In this document: piece after piece, positions 7,764 through 18,380 of the stretch | Layout: the number at the start of each line of letters is the position of its first letter | How positions within the stretch are numbered: the first letter of the stretch is position 1 | Assembly: GCA_026169375.1 (NCBI GenBank) | Contig: JAPFCR010000029.1 | Coordinates: 1-54,909 of the forward strand | Direction: 5' to 3' | Length of the DNA: 54,909 bases | Source of the DNA: Sporosarcina sp. | GTDB taxonomy: Bacteria; Bacillota; Bacilli; Bacillales_A; Planococcaceae | Program-made: the position numbers and the translations under genes | Notes under the pieces: model-generated | The model's database searches: none | The model's input: only the letters and a program-made list of their open reading frames with translations | Told to the model about the DNA's origin: nothing

Positions 7764-9254
7764 ATGGACGAGAAAGAAAACAACAATCACGATGTTACTG
7801 AAGAAAAAAAGCCACCTGCCAAACGTTACATCCGATTAAAACCTTTTAATTTTGTGATGCTTGTTTTTGGCCTTGTATTAGTCACAACAGTCATTACCTT
7901 TTTCATTTTAACAGCGGGTGATGACAAAGTTGTTGAAGTTGTAAAACCACAACAACATGATCGTCAAGCGTTTCAAAAGTTTTATGATGCCTATGATGAG
8001 ATGAAAGATAATTATTTTGAAGAAGTTGATGAGAAAGTTGTATTAGATGGTGCGATCAATGGGATGATTGATGCGCTTGGTGATCCTTATTCAGATTACT
8101 TAAATGAAGAAGAAGCACGTCAATTAAATGAAAGTATTTCTTCAAGTTTTGAAGGAATCGGAGCAGAAATTCAAGAGCAAAACGGCTATATTACAATCGT
8201 TTCTCCTATTAAAAATTCACCATCTGAAAAAGCAGGATTATTACCAAAAGATAAAGTGACAGAAGTAGATGGAACAAGCATTCAAGGGATGTCTTCATCT
8301 GAAGCAGTCTTATTAATTCGGGGTGAAAAAGGAACGCCTGTGACGTTAACGATTGTCCGTAATGGGGTAGATGATCCGATGGAAGTTGAATTAACGCGTG
8401 ATGTGATTCCTATTGAAACAATATACGCAGAGTTAGATGAAGATGGAATTGGTCATATTCGTATTACAAGCTTTTCGATGGAGACTTATGAAGAGTTATT
8501 GGAAGCGCTTGATGAGATGGAAGAGAAAGGATTAAAGGGGCTTGTCGTTGATGTAAGACAAAATCCGGGAGGCACATTAGACGGTGCGATAGACATTTCT
8601 GATCTTTTTGTTGAAAATGGCAAGAATTTAATGCAATACGAAGGTAAAAAAGGAAGAGCACAAGTTTTCACTGCATCTGATGATAGAAAAGTAACAGTTC
8701 CAACAACGGTTATTATCGATGATGGAAGTGCATCTGCCTCTGAAATTTTAGCCGGGGCATTAAGTGAATCATCGGATATCCCACTTGTCGGCATTACAAC
8801 ATTTGGAAAAGGAACAGTTCAATCGCCAAAAGACTTACCAGATGGCTCAAACTTAAAGTTAACAACTGCAAAATGGCTCACACCAAAAGGCAACTGGATT
8901 CATGAGAAAGGGATTACACCTGATTATGAAGTACCTTATCCAGATTATGCGATGTTACCGTTTTTAGACCCTTCTATGGAAATGAAAGAAGGCTTAGTGT
9001 CTAAAGCTGTTGAGTCCGCTGAACAGATGCTTGAAGCGATCGGGTATAATCCAGGTCCAGTAGATGGTCTGTATGATGAAGAGACAACAGCAGCTGTAAA
9101 AGCCTTACAAAAAGACTTAGAAGTAGAAGTGAACGGCATTTTAATAGGTGATACAACATTCGGTTTAATGGATAAACTGCGCGAGAAAATTGAAGTTGAT
9201 GATCCGCAGTTATTGAAAGCGAAAGAAATTTTACTTGAAAAATTAGCGTCATAA
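7764..9254 (+). CDS. Carboxy-terminal processing protease (S41, CtpA/CtpB)
   Basis: A 496-residue membrane-bound serine protease. A short charged cytoplasmic N-terminus is followed by one membrane helix (about 29-51), a PDZ domain (about 125-210, with GIGAEIQ and SPSEKAGL), the S41 catalytic core with VVDVRQNPGGTLDGAI, GSASASEILAGAL (nucleophile Ser) and GKGTVQ (catalytic Lys), and a C-terminal peptidoglycan-binding repeat (about 425-480, YNPGPVDGLYDEETTAAVK). In Bacillus, CtpB processes SpoIVFA during sporulation, while CtpA has other roles; the deoD neighbourhood matches ctpA. The exact substrate here is unknown. Confidence 0.93.
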   Translation: MDEKENNNHDVTEEKKPPAKRYIRLKPFNFVMLVFGLVLVTTVITFFILTAGDDKVVEVVKPQQHDRQAFQKFYDAYDEMKDNYFEEVDEKVVLDGAINGMIDALGDPYSDYLNEEEARQLNESISSSFEGIGAEIQEQNGYITIVSPIKNSPSEKAGLLPKDKVTEVDGTSIQGMSSSEAVLLIRGEKGTPVTLTIVRNGVDDPMEVELTRDVIPIETIYAELDEDGIGHIRITSFSMETYEELLEALDEMEEKGLKGLVVDVRQNPGGTLDGAIDISDLFVENGKNLMQYEGKKGRAQVFTASDDRKVTVPTTVIIDDGSASASEILAGALSESSDIPLVGITTFGKGTVQSPKDLPDGSNLKLTTAKWLTPKGNWIHEKGITPDYEVPYPDYAMLPFLDPSMEMKEGLVSKAVESAEQMLEAIGYNPGPVDGLYDEETTAAVKALQKDLEVEVNGILIGDTTFGLMDKLREKIEVDDPQLLKAKEILLEKLAS

Positions 9255-9313
9255 TGTTCGAGTTTGATTACGTTTATGAAATATGTATAAAAGGTTGGTA
9301 AGCATGCCAAACG

Positions 9314-9348
9314 AAGCGTTCTACCGATAATCGGTAGGACGCTTTTTT
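9314..9348 (+). terminator. Terminator after the S41 protease gene
   Basis: Long stem AAGCGTTCTACCGAT pairing with ATCGGTAGGACGCTT (one G-T pair) followed by T6. It ends only a few bases before the ribosome binding site of the next gene. Confidence 0.85.
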
Positions 9349-9368
9349 AAAAGATGGAGGAGAATAAG

Positions 9369-10256
9369 ATGATAGACGTCTATTTATTTAGTGGGTTTTT
9401 AGGAAGTGGGAAAACTTCATTACTACGAAATGTTATTCAACAATTAAAGGCAGAAAATAAGAAGCCAGCAGTTTTTATGAATGAATTTGGAGATTTGCCA
9501 ATTGATTCTAACGAAGTAAAAGGCGATATACCATTAAAAGAGTTATTGGATGGCTGTATTTGCTGTAGCGGTGCAGAAAAGACGGAAGCACAATTGCAAG
9601 GACTTCTTATCGAAAATAAAGATATCGATGCGATTTTAATTGAAACAACAGGTGCAGCACATCCAGTAGAAGCACTTGATGCTGTATATTCCCCGTTATT
9701 TGCAGAACGTTTACAAGTAAAAGGAATTATAACAGTCGTTGATAGTAAGCTTTGGTTAGATCGTGACCAATTATCACCAAGAATTCGTGCGCTATTTATG
9801 GAACAAATTAAACATGCACATATACTACTGGCCAATAAATCAGATTTGCTAACAGAAGAAGAATTGGCCCAGGTCACGTTTGAACTTGGTCATTTTAACG
9901 AAAATGCACCGATTATTCAAACGGTGAATGGCAAATTATCATTTGAATATATAGAAAAAACATTACAAAAACCAAAAAAGAAAACGACAGAACAAATTGT
10001 TACAGGTGCCGGGTTACCGTTATCTTCAAAACTAATGACATTTACAAAAAGCGTAGAAATGGAAGCATTTGAAGAGTGGGTAAAGTCTTTACCAGATACA
10101 GTTTATCGGATGAAAGGATTTGTGCCCGTTAAAGGAACAAAAAATCCTTATTTATTTCAATATGCTTATGGAATGGTGAACTGGATGCCAGAATATATCG
10201 AAATGGAACCTCGTCTTGTTATTATCGGAGAGGACATTGAAGACATTCAATATTGA
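9369..10256 (+). CDS. CobW/COG0523 family GTPase, likely metal chaperone
   Basis: A 295-residue G3E P-loop GTPase. Walker A is GFLGSGKT (9-16); DGCICCS holds the family's metal-binding CxCC (Cys63, Cys65, Cys66); IETTGAAHP is the switch/Walker B region and NKSD gives guanine specificity. A CobW C-terminal domain follows from about 210. Such proteins deliver zinc, cobalt or other metals to client enzymes; ZagA of Bacillus is the nearest well-studied type. The ATG at 9369 is preferred because GGAGGAG lies seven bases upstream; an earlier in-frame ATG at 9354 overlaps that site. No zinc-box (Zur) site was identified, so the metal is not established. Confidence 0.9.
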   Translation: MIDVYLFSGFLGSGKTSLLRNVIQQLKAENKKPAVFMNEFGDLPIDSNEVKGDIPLKELLDGCICCSGAEKTEAQLQGLLIENKDIDAILIETTGAAHPVEALDAVYSPLFAERLQVKGIITVVDSKLWLDRDQLSPRIRALFMEQIKHAHILLANKSDLLTEEELAQVTFELGHFNENAPIIQTVNGKLSFEYIEKTLQKPKKKTTEQIVTGAGLPLSSKLMTFTKSVEMEAFEEWVKSLPDTVYRMKGFVPVKGTKNPYLFQYAYGMVNWMPEYIEMEPRLVIIGEDIEDIQY

Positions 10257-10268
10257 CGTCAACCCCTA

Positions 10269-10310
10269 TTTGGTAGTAAAAAAAAGATGGATAACCAGTC
10301 TTATCCAATT
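10269..10310 (-). terminator. Terminator-like hairpin, minus-strand T-run
   Basis: TGGATAA-CCAGTC-TTATCCA stem (10288-10307). The T-rich tract lies on the minus-strand side (eight T at about 10278-10285), so on the plus strand it has no U-tail. No minus-strand gene is present immediately upstream of it. It may still slow transcription leaving the CobW gene. Confidence 0.45.
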
Positions 10311-10430
10311 TCCCGTGCGATCAACTTTATCCCTATCAGCTTTACAAGTTTACTGGTTTTCTTGGTAAAACTATCCGTTATGAGAAGTTAAGAAGACGTT
10401 AAGATAAGCTCTGAAGGGAGGAGTAAAGTG

Positions 10431-11375
10431 ATGAAAAAAATAATAACAGTCATCTTACTCGGTTCGGCTCTACTATTGCCGAATCATAATGTTGAAGCTT
10501 CATATTCTAATAAGGAAATACAGGCAGGGAAAATACAACAAATCAAATGTGTTGAATGGAACGGAAAGCAATATGATTTTAATAAGTTTCAAAAGAATAA
10601 AATTCTTTCATATTATTTTAATTGGTTCATGCCTGTTTATAAATATTCAATAATAAATAAGCCTAAACCTACACCGATTATTCCTGAAAAAGAATATGAT
10701 CAAAAAGAAGTACCTGAAGTTGAAGAAGTACCAAAAGAGGAGAAAGCTCCAGAAACTGAAGGAAATACAGGTGGGGAACAACAACCTGAAATTGAAGAAC
10801 AAACGGATGTTGAAGACGTACGAGAAATTGAAGACGTACCTGAGGTTGAAGAAGCTCCAGAAGTTGAGTTAATTCCTGAAGAAGAGAAGGCGCCAGAATT
10901 GCCTTCAACTCCAGAGCAAGCGCCTAATCCAATTGTGCCTGCTCCAACACCAGAAGAAGAAAAAGAGCCAGTTGAAGAGTCAGCGCCTAACGCTTCAGTA
11001 TCTGCTATTGAACAAGAAGTATTAAATTTAACGAATGCAGAAAGACAGAAAGCAGGTCTTGCGCCTTTACAATTTGACCAAAAGCTAATGGAATCAGCGC
11101 GTGCAAAATCGAAAGATATGTCAGTGAATAACTATTTCGCACATACAAGTCCTACATATGGATCTCCGTTTGATCAAATGAAGTCTTTCGGTGTAACATA
11201 TCGTGCAGCAGCTGAAAATATCGCAAATGGTCAACGTTCTGCACAAGATGTTGTTCGAGAATGGATGGATTCACCAGGACATAGACAAAACATTTTAACA
11301 CCGAATTTCACTCATATCGGAATTGGCTATGATGAAAACGGAAATTACTGGACTCAACAGTTTATTCAAAAGTAA
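10431..11375 (+). CDS. Secreted CAP/SCP domain protein (YkwD-like)
   Basis: A 314-residue exported protein. A signal peptide ends near NVEASYS (about 23). Residues 80-185 form an acidic Pro/Glu/Val-rich stalk with loose repeats of the type EVPEVEEVP, which could span the cell wall. Residues 190-314 form the CAP domain: NLTNAERQKAGLAPLQFD, YFAHTSPTYGSPFDQM, AAENIANGQ, and SPGHRQNILTPNFTHIGIGY with the conserved histidines and Glu. YkwD-type proteins are common in Bacillales with poorly known function. The ATG at 10431 is favoured over the adjacent GTG because of spacing from GGGAGGAG. Confidence 0.9.
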   Translation: MKKIITVILLGSALLLPNHNVEASYSNKEIQAGKIQQIKCVEWNGKQYDFNKFQKNKILSYYFNWFMPVYKYSIINKPKPTPIIPEKEYDQKEVPEVEEVPKEEKAPETEGNTGGEQQPEIEEQTDVEDVREIEDVPEVEEAPEVELIPEEEKAPELPSTPEQAPNPIVPAPTPEEEKEPVEESAPNASVSAIEQEVLNLTNAERQKAGLAPLQFDQKLMESARAKSKDMSVNNYFAHTSPTYGSPFDQMKSFGVTYRAAAENIANGQRSAQDVVREWMDSPGHRQNILTPNFTHIGIGYDENGNYWTQQFIQK

Positions 11376-11391
11376 TTGTATTGAGTAAAAT

Positions 11392-11448
11392 AAAACGTGT
11401 AGTTCCACTTCAGTTATATTTACTGAAAAGAGGAGCTACACGTTTTTT
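11392..11448. terminator. Bidirectional terminator, CAP gene and MATE gene
   Basis: AAAACGTGTAG...CTACACGTTTT outer stem with an extended loop and T7; it lies between two converging genes. Confidence 0.85.
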
Positions 11449-11456
11449 TGTTAGGA

Positions 11457-12809
11457 TCATGCTTCTTTTTCGAATTTACGTTGAATGTATCGTAGGCGGA
11501 AGGAGAGCGTAATTGCACCAACAGTTAAGCCAGTAATTAGTCCAATCCAATATCCGTACGGACCAAAACTTGTAAAGTTCGCCATCATATAACCGACCGG
11601 AAGGCCAATTACCCAGTAAGAAATGATCGCCATGACAAATGTAATATTGACATCTTTATAACCACGTAAAATACCTTGAACTGGTGCTTGAACGGCATCA
11701 GATAATTGGAAGAATGCAGCGTAAATTAAGAAATGCATGGAAAGTTGAATAATATTGACATCAGTGGAATAAATTCCGGCAATTTGTTCACGGAATGTGA
11801 GTAAAATTGCGACCGCGATGAAACTAAATAAAATGGCTAAGCCAATACTAAAATAACCATATTGCCTTGCATCACTATATCTTTTCGCTCCTACTTCTTG
11901 TCCTACTAGAATCGTCACACCCATCGAAATACTTAAAGGAATCATATAAAGTAACGAAGTAAAGTTTAACGCTACTTGGTGAGCAGAAATAGTTGCAGTA
12001 GAATAGTTTGCCATAAGTAATGTAACGATAGAAAAAATACTAATTTCCACGAAGATAGAAAAGCCCATTGGAAGTCCAATTGTCAAGATATCCTTCCATT
12101 TTTTAAAAGAAATTTTTGTCCATTCTTTAAATAACTGAAACGAAACAAAAGGTCCAAATTTTGTAGCCGTTAGACTTGCAATGAAAAATACAAGCCAGTA
12201 CGTAACAGCAGATGCATATCCAGCCCCGGCTCCGCCAAGTTCCGGAAAGCCAAAGCGTCCATATATGAGTAAGTAGTTCAAAACGATATTAATTGGGGCG
12301 ACCAATAAAATAATAGACATTGAAACACGTGTCTCCCCCAAGCCGTCAAAAAATGATCGTAACACGGCATATCCGAAAAGAGGCAAGAGCCCTAAGCTCA
12401 TCCCAAGTAAATAATCGGATGCAACCGCTTGAACTTTTGCTTCTAACGGCATGGCATTTAAAATAGGATCGACTCCGAATCTAATAATTAAAAAGACAAT
12501 CGCAGAAAGGACAACAGAAACGTAAAGCCCTTGTTGTACAGATGGTCGTACTTCTTTATAGTTTCTCGCCCCGCTATGTTGCGCTATAATAGGTGTCAGT
12601 GCCATTAAAATACCAGCGAGTCCTGTATAAACTGGCACCCAAAAAGACGATCCTATCGTTACCCCCGCTAGATGGTATGTATCGTATCGTCCAGTCATAA
12701 GAATATCAAAGAACGTAATCATATACATTGCAATTTGCGTAATTAAAATGGGTGTAATGACTTTTAACATATTCGTTGATTTATGTTTGAGATTTAATGT
12801 TGTTTCCAT
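11457..12809 (-). CDS. MATE family efflux transporter
   Basis: A 450-residue membrane protein with about twelve helices in two similar halves, typical of MATE (NorM/DinF-type) cation- or proton-coupled drug exporters. The N-terminal MYMITFFDILMTGRYDTYHLAGV is the family's start, and PLFGYAVLRSFFDGLGETRVSM and PINIVLNYLLIYGRFGFPELGGAGAGYA are conserved blocks. It stands alone on the minus strand, with a AAAGGTGAG site before its ATG. Substrates cannot be read from the sequence. Confidence 0.93.
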   Translation of the reverse strand: METTLNLKHKSTNMLKVITPILITQIAMYMITFFDILMTGRYDTYHLAGVTIGSSFWVPVYTGLAGILMALTPIIAQHSGARNYKEVRPSVQQGLYVSVVLSAIVFLIIRFGVDPILNAMPLEAKVQAVASDYLLGMSLGLLPLFGYAVLRSFFDGLGETRVSMSIILLVAPINIVLNYLLIYGRFGFPELGGAGAGYASAVTYWLVFFIASLTATKFGPFVSFQLFKEWTKISFKKWKDILTIGLPMGFSIFVEISIFSIVTLLMANYSTATISAHQVALNFTSLLYMIPLSISMGVTILVGQEVGAKRYSDARQYGYFSIGLAILFSFIAVAILLTFREQIAGIYSTDVNIIQLSMHFLIYAAFFQLSDAVQAPVQGILRGYKDVNITFVMAIISYWVIGLPVGYMMANFTSFGPYGYWIGLITGLTVGAITLSFRLRYIQRKFEKEA

Positions 12810-12920
12810 CTATCAACTCACCTTTCTAAATGAAGAATCAAATAGTAGTGTATCATGAATTTTTTGCTATACTAAACAATGGTATAAATAATTATATTGA
12901 ATAAAAGAGGTAAAACAATA

Positions 12921-13997
12921 ATGAAAAAACCGATTATATTATTAACGGGTGGCGGAACAGCAGGGCATGTATCTGTCAATCAAGCACTTATTCCCATATT
13001 TCAAGAACGTGGTTATGAAGTCCATTATATCGGTTCTCATGATGGGATTGAAAAAGAATTGATTGGGAATAATTTTCCGGAAATAACTTATCATGCCATT
13101 CAAAGTGGGAAGTTACGCCGATATTTCTCGATGAAAAATTTTACAGATCCGTTTCGCGTAGGCGTCGGGTTATTACAAGCACTCGCAATTATTCGTAAAC
13201 TAAAACCTGAAGTCATTTTTTCAAAAGGCGGTTTTGTATCTGTTCCTGTGGCTTTAGCTGGACAAATGACAAAGACCCCGGTTGTGATTCACGAATCAGA
13301 CGTCACACCAGGTTTAGCGAATAAACTCGCAGTACCTTTTGCAACGCATGTCTTTACAGTTTTCGAGCAAACGCTGAATTATGTTCCAAAAGTGAAGTCT
13401 ACTTGTTCAGGTGCAGTCATCCGACCAGAATTATTCAAAGGAAGTAGAGAAGAAGGTTTAGCAAAAGTCACATTTGATGGTGAGAAACCTATTCTCATCG
13501 TTATGGGCGGAAGCCAGGGGGCAAAAGTATTAAATGATACGCTCCGACAAGAGTTGCCAACCATTACAAAAACATTTGATGTGATTCATCTTTGTGGTCG
13601 GGGGAATTTAGACTCGTCTCTTGATGCGCATCCGAATTATAAACAATTTGATTATGTGACGACGGAACTTCCGCATTTATTAGCGGCGGCAGATTTTGCA
13701 GTATCACGCGCAGGGTCAAATGCTATATTTGAACTGCTCGCGTTAGAAAAGCCAATGCTTTTGGTTCCCCTTTCAGCTGCACAAAGTCGAGGAGATCAAA
13801 TTTTAAATGCAAATTTCTTCAAATCACTCGAATTAGCGAATGTACTTGAAGAAGAAGAGCTCGCTAAAAAAGGTTTGCTAGAAGATGTACAGCAGTTAAA
13901 AGAAGATCAAGAGAAAATAACAAGTCAAATGCTTGCTGTGGAAAAACCAAAAACAGCTGAGGAAATGGCAGAACTTATTTTAGCCTATCAAAAATAA
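12921..13997 (+). CDS. murG: UDP-GlcNAc undecaprenyl-PP-MurNAc-pentapeptide transferase
   Basis: Adds GlcNAc to lipid I to make lipid II at the inner membrane face. The 358-residue GT28 enzyme has LTGGGTAGHVSVNQAL at the N-terminus, FSKGGFVSVPVALAG and HESDVTPGLANKL for acceptor binding, GGSQGAKVLND opening the donor domain, and SRAGSNAIFELLALEKPMLLVPL for UDP-GlcNAc. It stands alone, outside a dcw cluster. Bacillus cereus-group genomes carry a second MurG near odhA, so this may be an additional copy. The ATG at 12921 has an AGAGG site; an upstream TTG adds eight residues. Confidence 0.93.
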   Translation: MKKPIILLTGGGTAGHVSVNQALIPIFQERGYEVHYIGSHDGIEKELIGNNFPEITYHAIQSGKLRRYFSMKNFTDPFRVGVGLLQALAIIRKLKPEVIFSKGGFVSVPVALAGQMTKTPVVIHESDVTPGLANKLAVPFATHVFTVFEQTLNYVPKVKSTCSGAVIRPELFKGSREEGLAKVTFDGEKPILIVMGGSQGAKVLNDTLRQELPTITKTFDVIHLCGRGNLDSSLDAHPNYKQFDYVTTELPHLLAAADFAVSRAGSNAIFELLALEKPMLLVPLSAAQSRGDQILNANFFKSLELANVLEEEELAKKGLLEDVQQLKEDQEKITSQMLAVEKPKTAEEMAELILAYQK

Positions 13998-14009
13998 GTT
14001 CCAAAAAAA

Positions 14010-14052
14010 CGAAGAAAGTCCCCTTGCTATTGACGGGGGATTTCTTTTTTTG
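14010..14052 (+). terminator. Terminator after murG
   Basis: Stem GAAGAAAGTCCCC pairing with GGGGGATTTCTTTT across an 11-base loop, followed by T-rich sequence. Confidence 0.85.
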
Positions 14053-14143
14053 TGTTTTAAAAGCAAAAAAACATAAAAAATCTTTAGAAAACCGACAAAA
14101 AACGACTTTATTCTATAAAAGTCTAAAACTTCATGCTAATCCC

Positions 14144-14172
14144 TTTAAGTTCTAGGATTTGCATGGTAAAAT
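14144..14172 (+). promoter_or_regulatory. Candidate promoter of odhAB
   Basis: TTTAAG (14144-14149), 17 bases, then TGGTAAAAT, an extended -10 (hexamer TAAAAT at 14167-14172), 60 bases before the odhA start. The -35 is poor. The 150 bp upstream hold no other recognisable element. Confidence 0.4.
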
Positions 14173-14231
14173 TAATAAGGATAAAAAAATAAACACAAAA
14201 TGCCAAAAGGCAAATGTGGAGGTCATTGTAC

Positions 14232-17048
14232 ATGTCAAAAAACTTAGGTGCTCACCGGTCTCCTTATGAAGCATTCATGGGGCCTAACCTTGGGTACGTA
14301 ATGGAAATGTATGAGTTATTTAAAACTTCACCGGAGCTAGTTGAAGATGAATTAGTAGAATTGTTTACAAAATTCGGTGCTCCAGTTGAGGAGAGTGGAG
14401 AACAAGTCATTGTTGAAGGTTCCACTGGGTCAATGAATATTGGTAAAGTGATTGCTGCTTTTAAATTAGTAGAAGCAATCCGAACACATGGTCACCTTGC
14501 AGCAAACGTTTATCCACTTGGCGATCGTGAGAAAGATTCATCACGCATTGAATTATCTTATTATGGATTAGCTGAAAAAGACTTAGCGGATATGCCAGCA
14601 AGCTTATTTTTATCAGAAGCACCTGCGCATGTCGAAACTGGTCTGGAAGCAATTAACTATTTGAAATCGCTTTATACTGGTAAGATATCATATGAGTTTG
14701 CTCACCTCATAGATGAGGAGGAACGTGAGTGGATTCAATCAAAAATTGAAAATGGTCAAGTTACTGCTGATTTGTCAGAAAATGACAAGAAATCACTTTT
14801 AGAGCAGTTAACAAAGATTGAAGGATTTGAAAAATACATACACCGTACATTTGTCGGTGCAAAACGCTTCTCGATTGAAGGACTTGACACGCTTGTCGTT
14901 CTATTAGATGAGATTGTGCGTCGTTCTGAAGAAGCTAAAATGGAGAAAATGTTAATTGGTATGGCACACCGTGGACGTTTAAACGTGCTTGCGCATATTT
15001 TAAACAATCCGTATGAAATGTTCTTTGCACATTTCGCAGGAGTTGCTGACGAGCCATTTTTACCGACTGATGGTTCATTAGAAACAACGCGTGGATGGTT
15101 TGGAGATGTCGTTTATCACTACGGATCACTCTATCATTCACCTTCAGGCTTGAAGAGATTCATAGCTTATAACCCGTCGCATCTTGAAGTTGTCAATGCG
15201 GTGATCGCAGGACAAACACGTGCAGCGCAAGAAACTGAAAACAATACTGGGTTGGCAGAACAAGACATAAATGCAGCGCATGCCGTCATTGTCCACGGTG
15301 ACGCAGCATTCCCGGGACAAGGTGTTGTTCCTGAAACGTTTAACTTTAGTAGAATCCGAGGATTCCGTACAGGTGGATCGATTCATGTGATTGCAAACAA
15401 TATGATTGGATTTACAACGGAGTATTATGATTCACGATCGACACATTATTCATCAGATCCAGCAAAAGGATTTGAAGTTCCAGTTCTTCACGTCAATGCA
15501 GATTGTCCAGAATCGGTTATTGCTGTGGCGACATTTGCATTTGAATACCGTCAGAAGTTCGGAAAGGATATTGTGATTGATTTATTAGGATACCGTCGTT
15601 ACGGTCATAACGAAATGGATGAACCACTCGTTACAAATCCAATGATGTATCACCAAGTTCATCAACATCCAACAGTACGCGAACTATACGGCCAAACTTT
15701 AACAGAAGAAAATGTGGTTACTGCTGAAGAAGTAGAAACGTTAGATGATGAAACATTTAAATTGATGCAACAAGCACATGATGTTGTGAGAGAACATCCA
15801 GACGCACAACCAAAATCAGCACGTGAAATTATTATTCCAGATGAAGTGCTCGCTGGTTATCCAGCTGAACTCCCAACTGGTGTCGAAGAAGATCGTTTAC
15901 GTAAAATGAACGAAGAAATGCTTGATTTCCCTGAAGAGTTTAATGTTTTCGGTCGTCTCGTTCGAATTTTAAAACGTCGAGAAGAGCCGTTTAAAGGCAA
16001 AGGGAAAATTGACTGGGCGCATGCAGAAGCGCTTGCATTCGGGGCAATTTTACAAGACGGAAATCCTATTCGTATGACGGGACAAGATGTGCAGCGTGGA
16101 ACATTCGCGCATCGTCATTTAGTTTTACATGATGAAAAAACAGGTGAAGAATATACACCCCTTCATCATATTAGCGGTGCAAATGCATCATTTGACGCGT
16201 ACAATAGCCCATTAACAGAATCAGCAATCGTTGGATACGAATACGGCTATAACCTTGAAAATCCAAAAGCTTTATCGATTTGGGAAGCACAATACGGTGA
16301 CTTTGCAAATATGGCACAAGTAATGTTTGACCAGTTCGTTTCTTCAAGTCATTCGAAATGGGGTCAGCAATCCGGCCTGGTACTCTTATTACCACATGCA
16401 CACGAAGGACAAGGACCAGAACATACAAGTGCGAGACTGGAAAGATTTTTACAAATGTCAGCAGAAAATAACTGGACAGTTGCGAACCTTTCAAGCTCAG
16501 CGAACTACTTCCATATCTTACGACGTCAAGCGAAAATGTTAGGTGAACCTTCTATGAGACCGCTTGTTATCGTATCGCCTAAGTCTTTACTACGCCATCC
16601 TTTAGTTGGTGCAGATGTAGAAGATTTAACAGAAGGCAGTTTCCAAACAGTACTTGAACAACCAGGTACAGGAACGAAGAAAACAAAAGTAGAACGTATC
16701 TTATTTGCGAGCGGGAAAATGGCGATTGATTTAGCAGAGGAAGTAAAAGATGGTGAAGGTTTTGATGATCTTCATATCGTTCGTGTTGAACAGCTTTACC
16801 CGTTCCCAACAGAGAAAATCCGAGAAATTGTAAAACGTTATTCAAAAGTGAAAGAACTTGTCTGGGTACAAGAAGAACCTGAAAATATGGGGTCATGGTC
16901 ATTTGCAGCTCCGTATTTACAAGAAATTGCAGGGAATAAGAAAGTATCTTATATTGGACGTCCTCATCGCTCAAGTCCATCTGAAGGTGATGGCGCATCA
17001 CATACAGTTGAACAAAAACGTATTATCAATGAAGCTTTAAACCGTTAA
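14232..17048 (+). CDS. odhA: 2-oxoglutarate dehydrogenase E1
   Basis: Thiamine-diphosphate-dependent decarboxylase of the TCA-cycle 2-oxoglutarate dehydrogenase complex; it passes the succinyl group to the lipoyl arm of E2. The 938-residue product starts with [15 protein letters not shown], has [15 protein letters not shown], then the ThDP/Mg block around [19 protein letters not shown] with [19 protein letters not shown], the active-site [12 protein letters not shown], and the C-terminal transketolase-like domain with [20 protein letters not shown]. Start ATG 14232 follows TGGAGG; an ATG at 14214 lies before this site. The E2 gene follows 28 bp later. Lipoamide dehydrogenase (E3) is encoded elsewhere. 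Confidence 0.97.
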   Translation: MSKNLGAHRSPYEAFMGPNLGYVMEMYELFKTSPELVEDELVELFTKFGAPVEESGEQVIVEGSTGSMNIGKVIAAFKLVEAIRTHGHLAANVYPLGDREKDSSRIELSYYGLAEKDLADMPASLFLSEAPAHVETGLEAINYLKSLYTGKISYEFAHLIDEEEREWIQSKIENGQVTADLSENDKKSLLEQLTKIEGFEKYIHRTFVGAKRFSIEGLDTLVVLLDEIVRRSEEAKMEKMLIGMAHRGRLNVLAHILNNPYEMFFAHFAGVADEPFLPTDGSLETTRGWFGDVVYHYGSLYHSPSGLKRFIAYNPSHLEVVNAVIAGQTRAAQETENNTGLAEQDINAAHAVIVHGDAAFPGQGVVPETFNFSRIRGFRTGGSIHVIANNMIGFTTEYYDSRSTHYSSDPAKGFEVPVLHVNADCPESVIAVATFAFEYRQKFGKDIVIDLLGYRRYGHNEMDEPLVTNPMMYHQVHQHPTVRELYGQTLTEENVVTAEEVETLDDETFKLMQQAHDVVREHPDAQPKSAREIIIPDEVLAGYPAELPTGVEEDRLRKMNEEMLDFPEEFNVFGRLVRILKRREEPFKGKGKIDWAHAEALAFGAILQDGNPIRMTGQDVQRGTFAHRHLVLHDEKTGEEYTPLHHISGANASFDAYNSPLTESAIVGYEYGYNLENPKALSIWEAQYGDFANMAQVMFDQFVSSSHSKWGQQSGLVLLLPHAHEGQGPEHTSARLERFLQMSAENNWTVANLSSSANYFHILRRQAKMLGEPSMRPLVIVSPKSLLRHPLVGADVEDLTEGSFQTVLEQPGTGTKKTKVERILFASGKMAIDLAEEVKDGEGFDDLHIVRVEQLYPFPTEKIREIVKRYSKVKELVWVQEEPENMGSWSFAAPYLQEIAGNKKVSYIGRPHRSSPSEGDGASHTVEQKRIINEALNR

Positions 17049-17076
17049 GACGGTATATTTAAAGGAGGAAATTATT

Positions 17077-18285
17077 GTGGCAGAGATTATCGTACCAGAA
17101 CTTGCAGAATCGATTACAGAGGGAACTATCGCACGTTGGTTAAAACAACCAGGTGAAGCAGTTGAACGTGGGGAGTTTATTGTTGAACTTGAAACAGATA
17201 AAGTAAACGTTGAAATCATTTCAGAAGAAGCAGGAACAGTTCAAGAGTTGCTTTTTGAAGAAGGTGATACAGTAGAAGTAGGCCAAGTAATTGCAACAGT
17301 TGGAGAAGGCGGAGCAGCACCAGCACCTAAAGCTGAGGAAGCATCAAAAGAGGCAAAAGAAGAAGCGCCAGCAGCAAAAGAGGAAGAAACAGCTTCAGCT
17401 GAAGAACGCACATTAGCAAGTCCGGCAGCTCGTAAACTAGCTAGAGAAAAAGGCATTGACTTAGCAGCAGTTAATCCAGTCGATCCAATGGGACGCATTA
17501 AAGTGCAAGATGTTGAAGCACATGCATCAGCACCAAAAGCGCCTCAAAAAGCAACAGCACCTCAAGCAGCAACTGAAGCAGATGATGGTCGTATTACACG
17601 TGAAAAAATGACTCGTCGTCGTCAAACGATTGCAAAACGCTTACTAGAAGTTAGACAATCGACTGCAATGCTGACAACGTTTAACGAAATTGATATGACA
17701 AAAATGATGGAATTACGTTCACGTAAAAAAGATGAATTCTTTGATAAAAACGATGTACGTCTAGGCTTCATGTCATTCTTTACAAAAGCTGTTGTAGCAG
17801 CCCTGAAGAAATATCCATACGTTAACTCTGAAATCGATGGCGATGAAATCTTACTTAAGAACTATTACGATATCGGAATTGCTGTATCAACTGAAGGTGG
17901 ACTCGTCGTTCCAAACGTTGTAGATGCAGACCGTAAGAACTTTGCAGAAATTGAAGACACAATCCGTGATTTAGCAATTAAAGCACGTGATAATAAGTTA
18001 ACAATTGCTGATATGACAGGCGGTTCATTTACAATTACAAACGGTGGTGTATTCGGTTCACTATTATCTACACCAATCTTGAATGGTACGCAAGTTGGTA
18101 TTTTAGGAATGCACACAATCCAAAGACGTCCTGTAGCAGTAGGCGACAATATTGAAATTCGTCCAATGATGTACGTGGCACTTTCTTATGACCATCGCGT
18201 AATTGATGGAAAAGATTCAGTGGGCTTCTTGAAGATGGTAAAAGAACTTCTTGAAAACCCTGAAGACTTATTACTAGGTTCATAA
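17077..18285 (+). CDS. odhB: Dihydrolipoyllysine succinyltransferase E2
   Basis: The E2 core of 2-oxoglutarate dehydrogenase, moving the succinyl group from lipoamide to CoA. The 402-residue chain has a lipoyl domain (1-80; lipoylated Lys42 in [11 protein letters not shown]), an Ala/Glu/Lys-rich linker (85-112), the E1/E3-binding domain (about 115-150, [20 protein letters not shown]), a second linker and the catalytic core (about 170-402) with active-site [16 protein letters not shown]. It starts with GTG after AAAGGAGG, in an operon with odhA, and is followed by a strong terminator. Confidence 0.97.
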   Translation: MAEIIVPELAESITEGTIARWLKQPGEAVERGEFIVELETDKVNVEIISEEAGTVQELLFEEGDTVEVGQVIATVGEGGAAPAPKAEEASKEAKEEAPAAKEEETASAEERTLASPAARKLAREKGIDLAAVNPVDPMGRIKVQDVEAHASAPKAPQKATAPQAATEADDGRITREKMTRRRQTIAKRLLEVRQSTAMLTTFNEIDMTKMMELRSRKKDEFFDKNDVRLGFMSFFTKAVVAALKKYPYVNSEIDGDEILLKNYYDIGIAVSTEGGLVVPNVVDADRKNFAEIEDTIRDLAIKARDNKLTIADMTGGSFTITNGGVFGSLLSTPILNGTQVGILGMHTIQRRPVAVGDNIEIRPMMYVALSYDHRVIDGKDSVGFLKMVKELLENPEDLLLGS

Positions 18286-18293
18286 TTAACTGT

Positions 18294-18321
18294 CGGCCCG
18301 TTATTAAAACGGGCCGTTTTT
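18294..18321 (+). terminator. Terminator of odhAB
   Basis: GC-rich 9-bp stem CGGCCCGTT-ATTAA-AACGGGCCG (18294-18316) followed by T5. Confidence 0.92.
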
Positions 18322-18380
18322 CTCTTTCAACTTAGAGAGAGCTCAATTGATGGAAAATAAGCTTGAAAAGGAGCATATAA

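Noticed and set aside
10257..10427. Possible riboswitch before the CAP-protein gene
   Set aside because: No match to known aptamer landmarks such as ydaO, yybP-ykoY or GEMM; only weak hairpins are seen.
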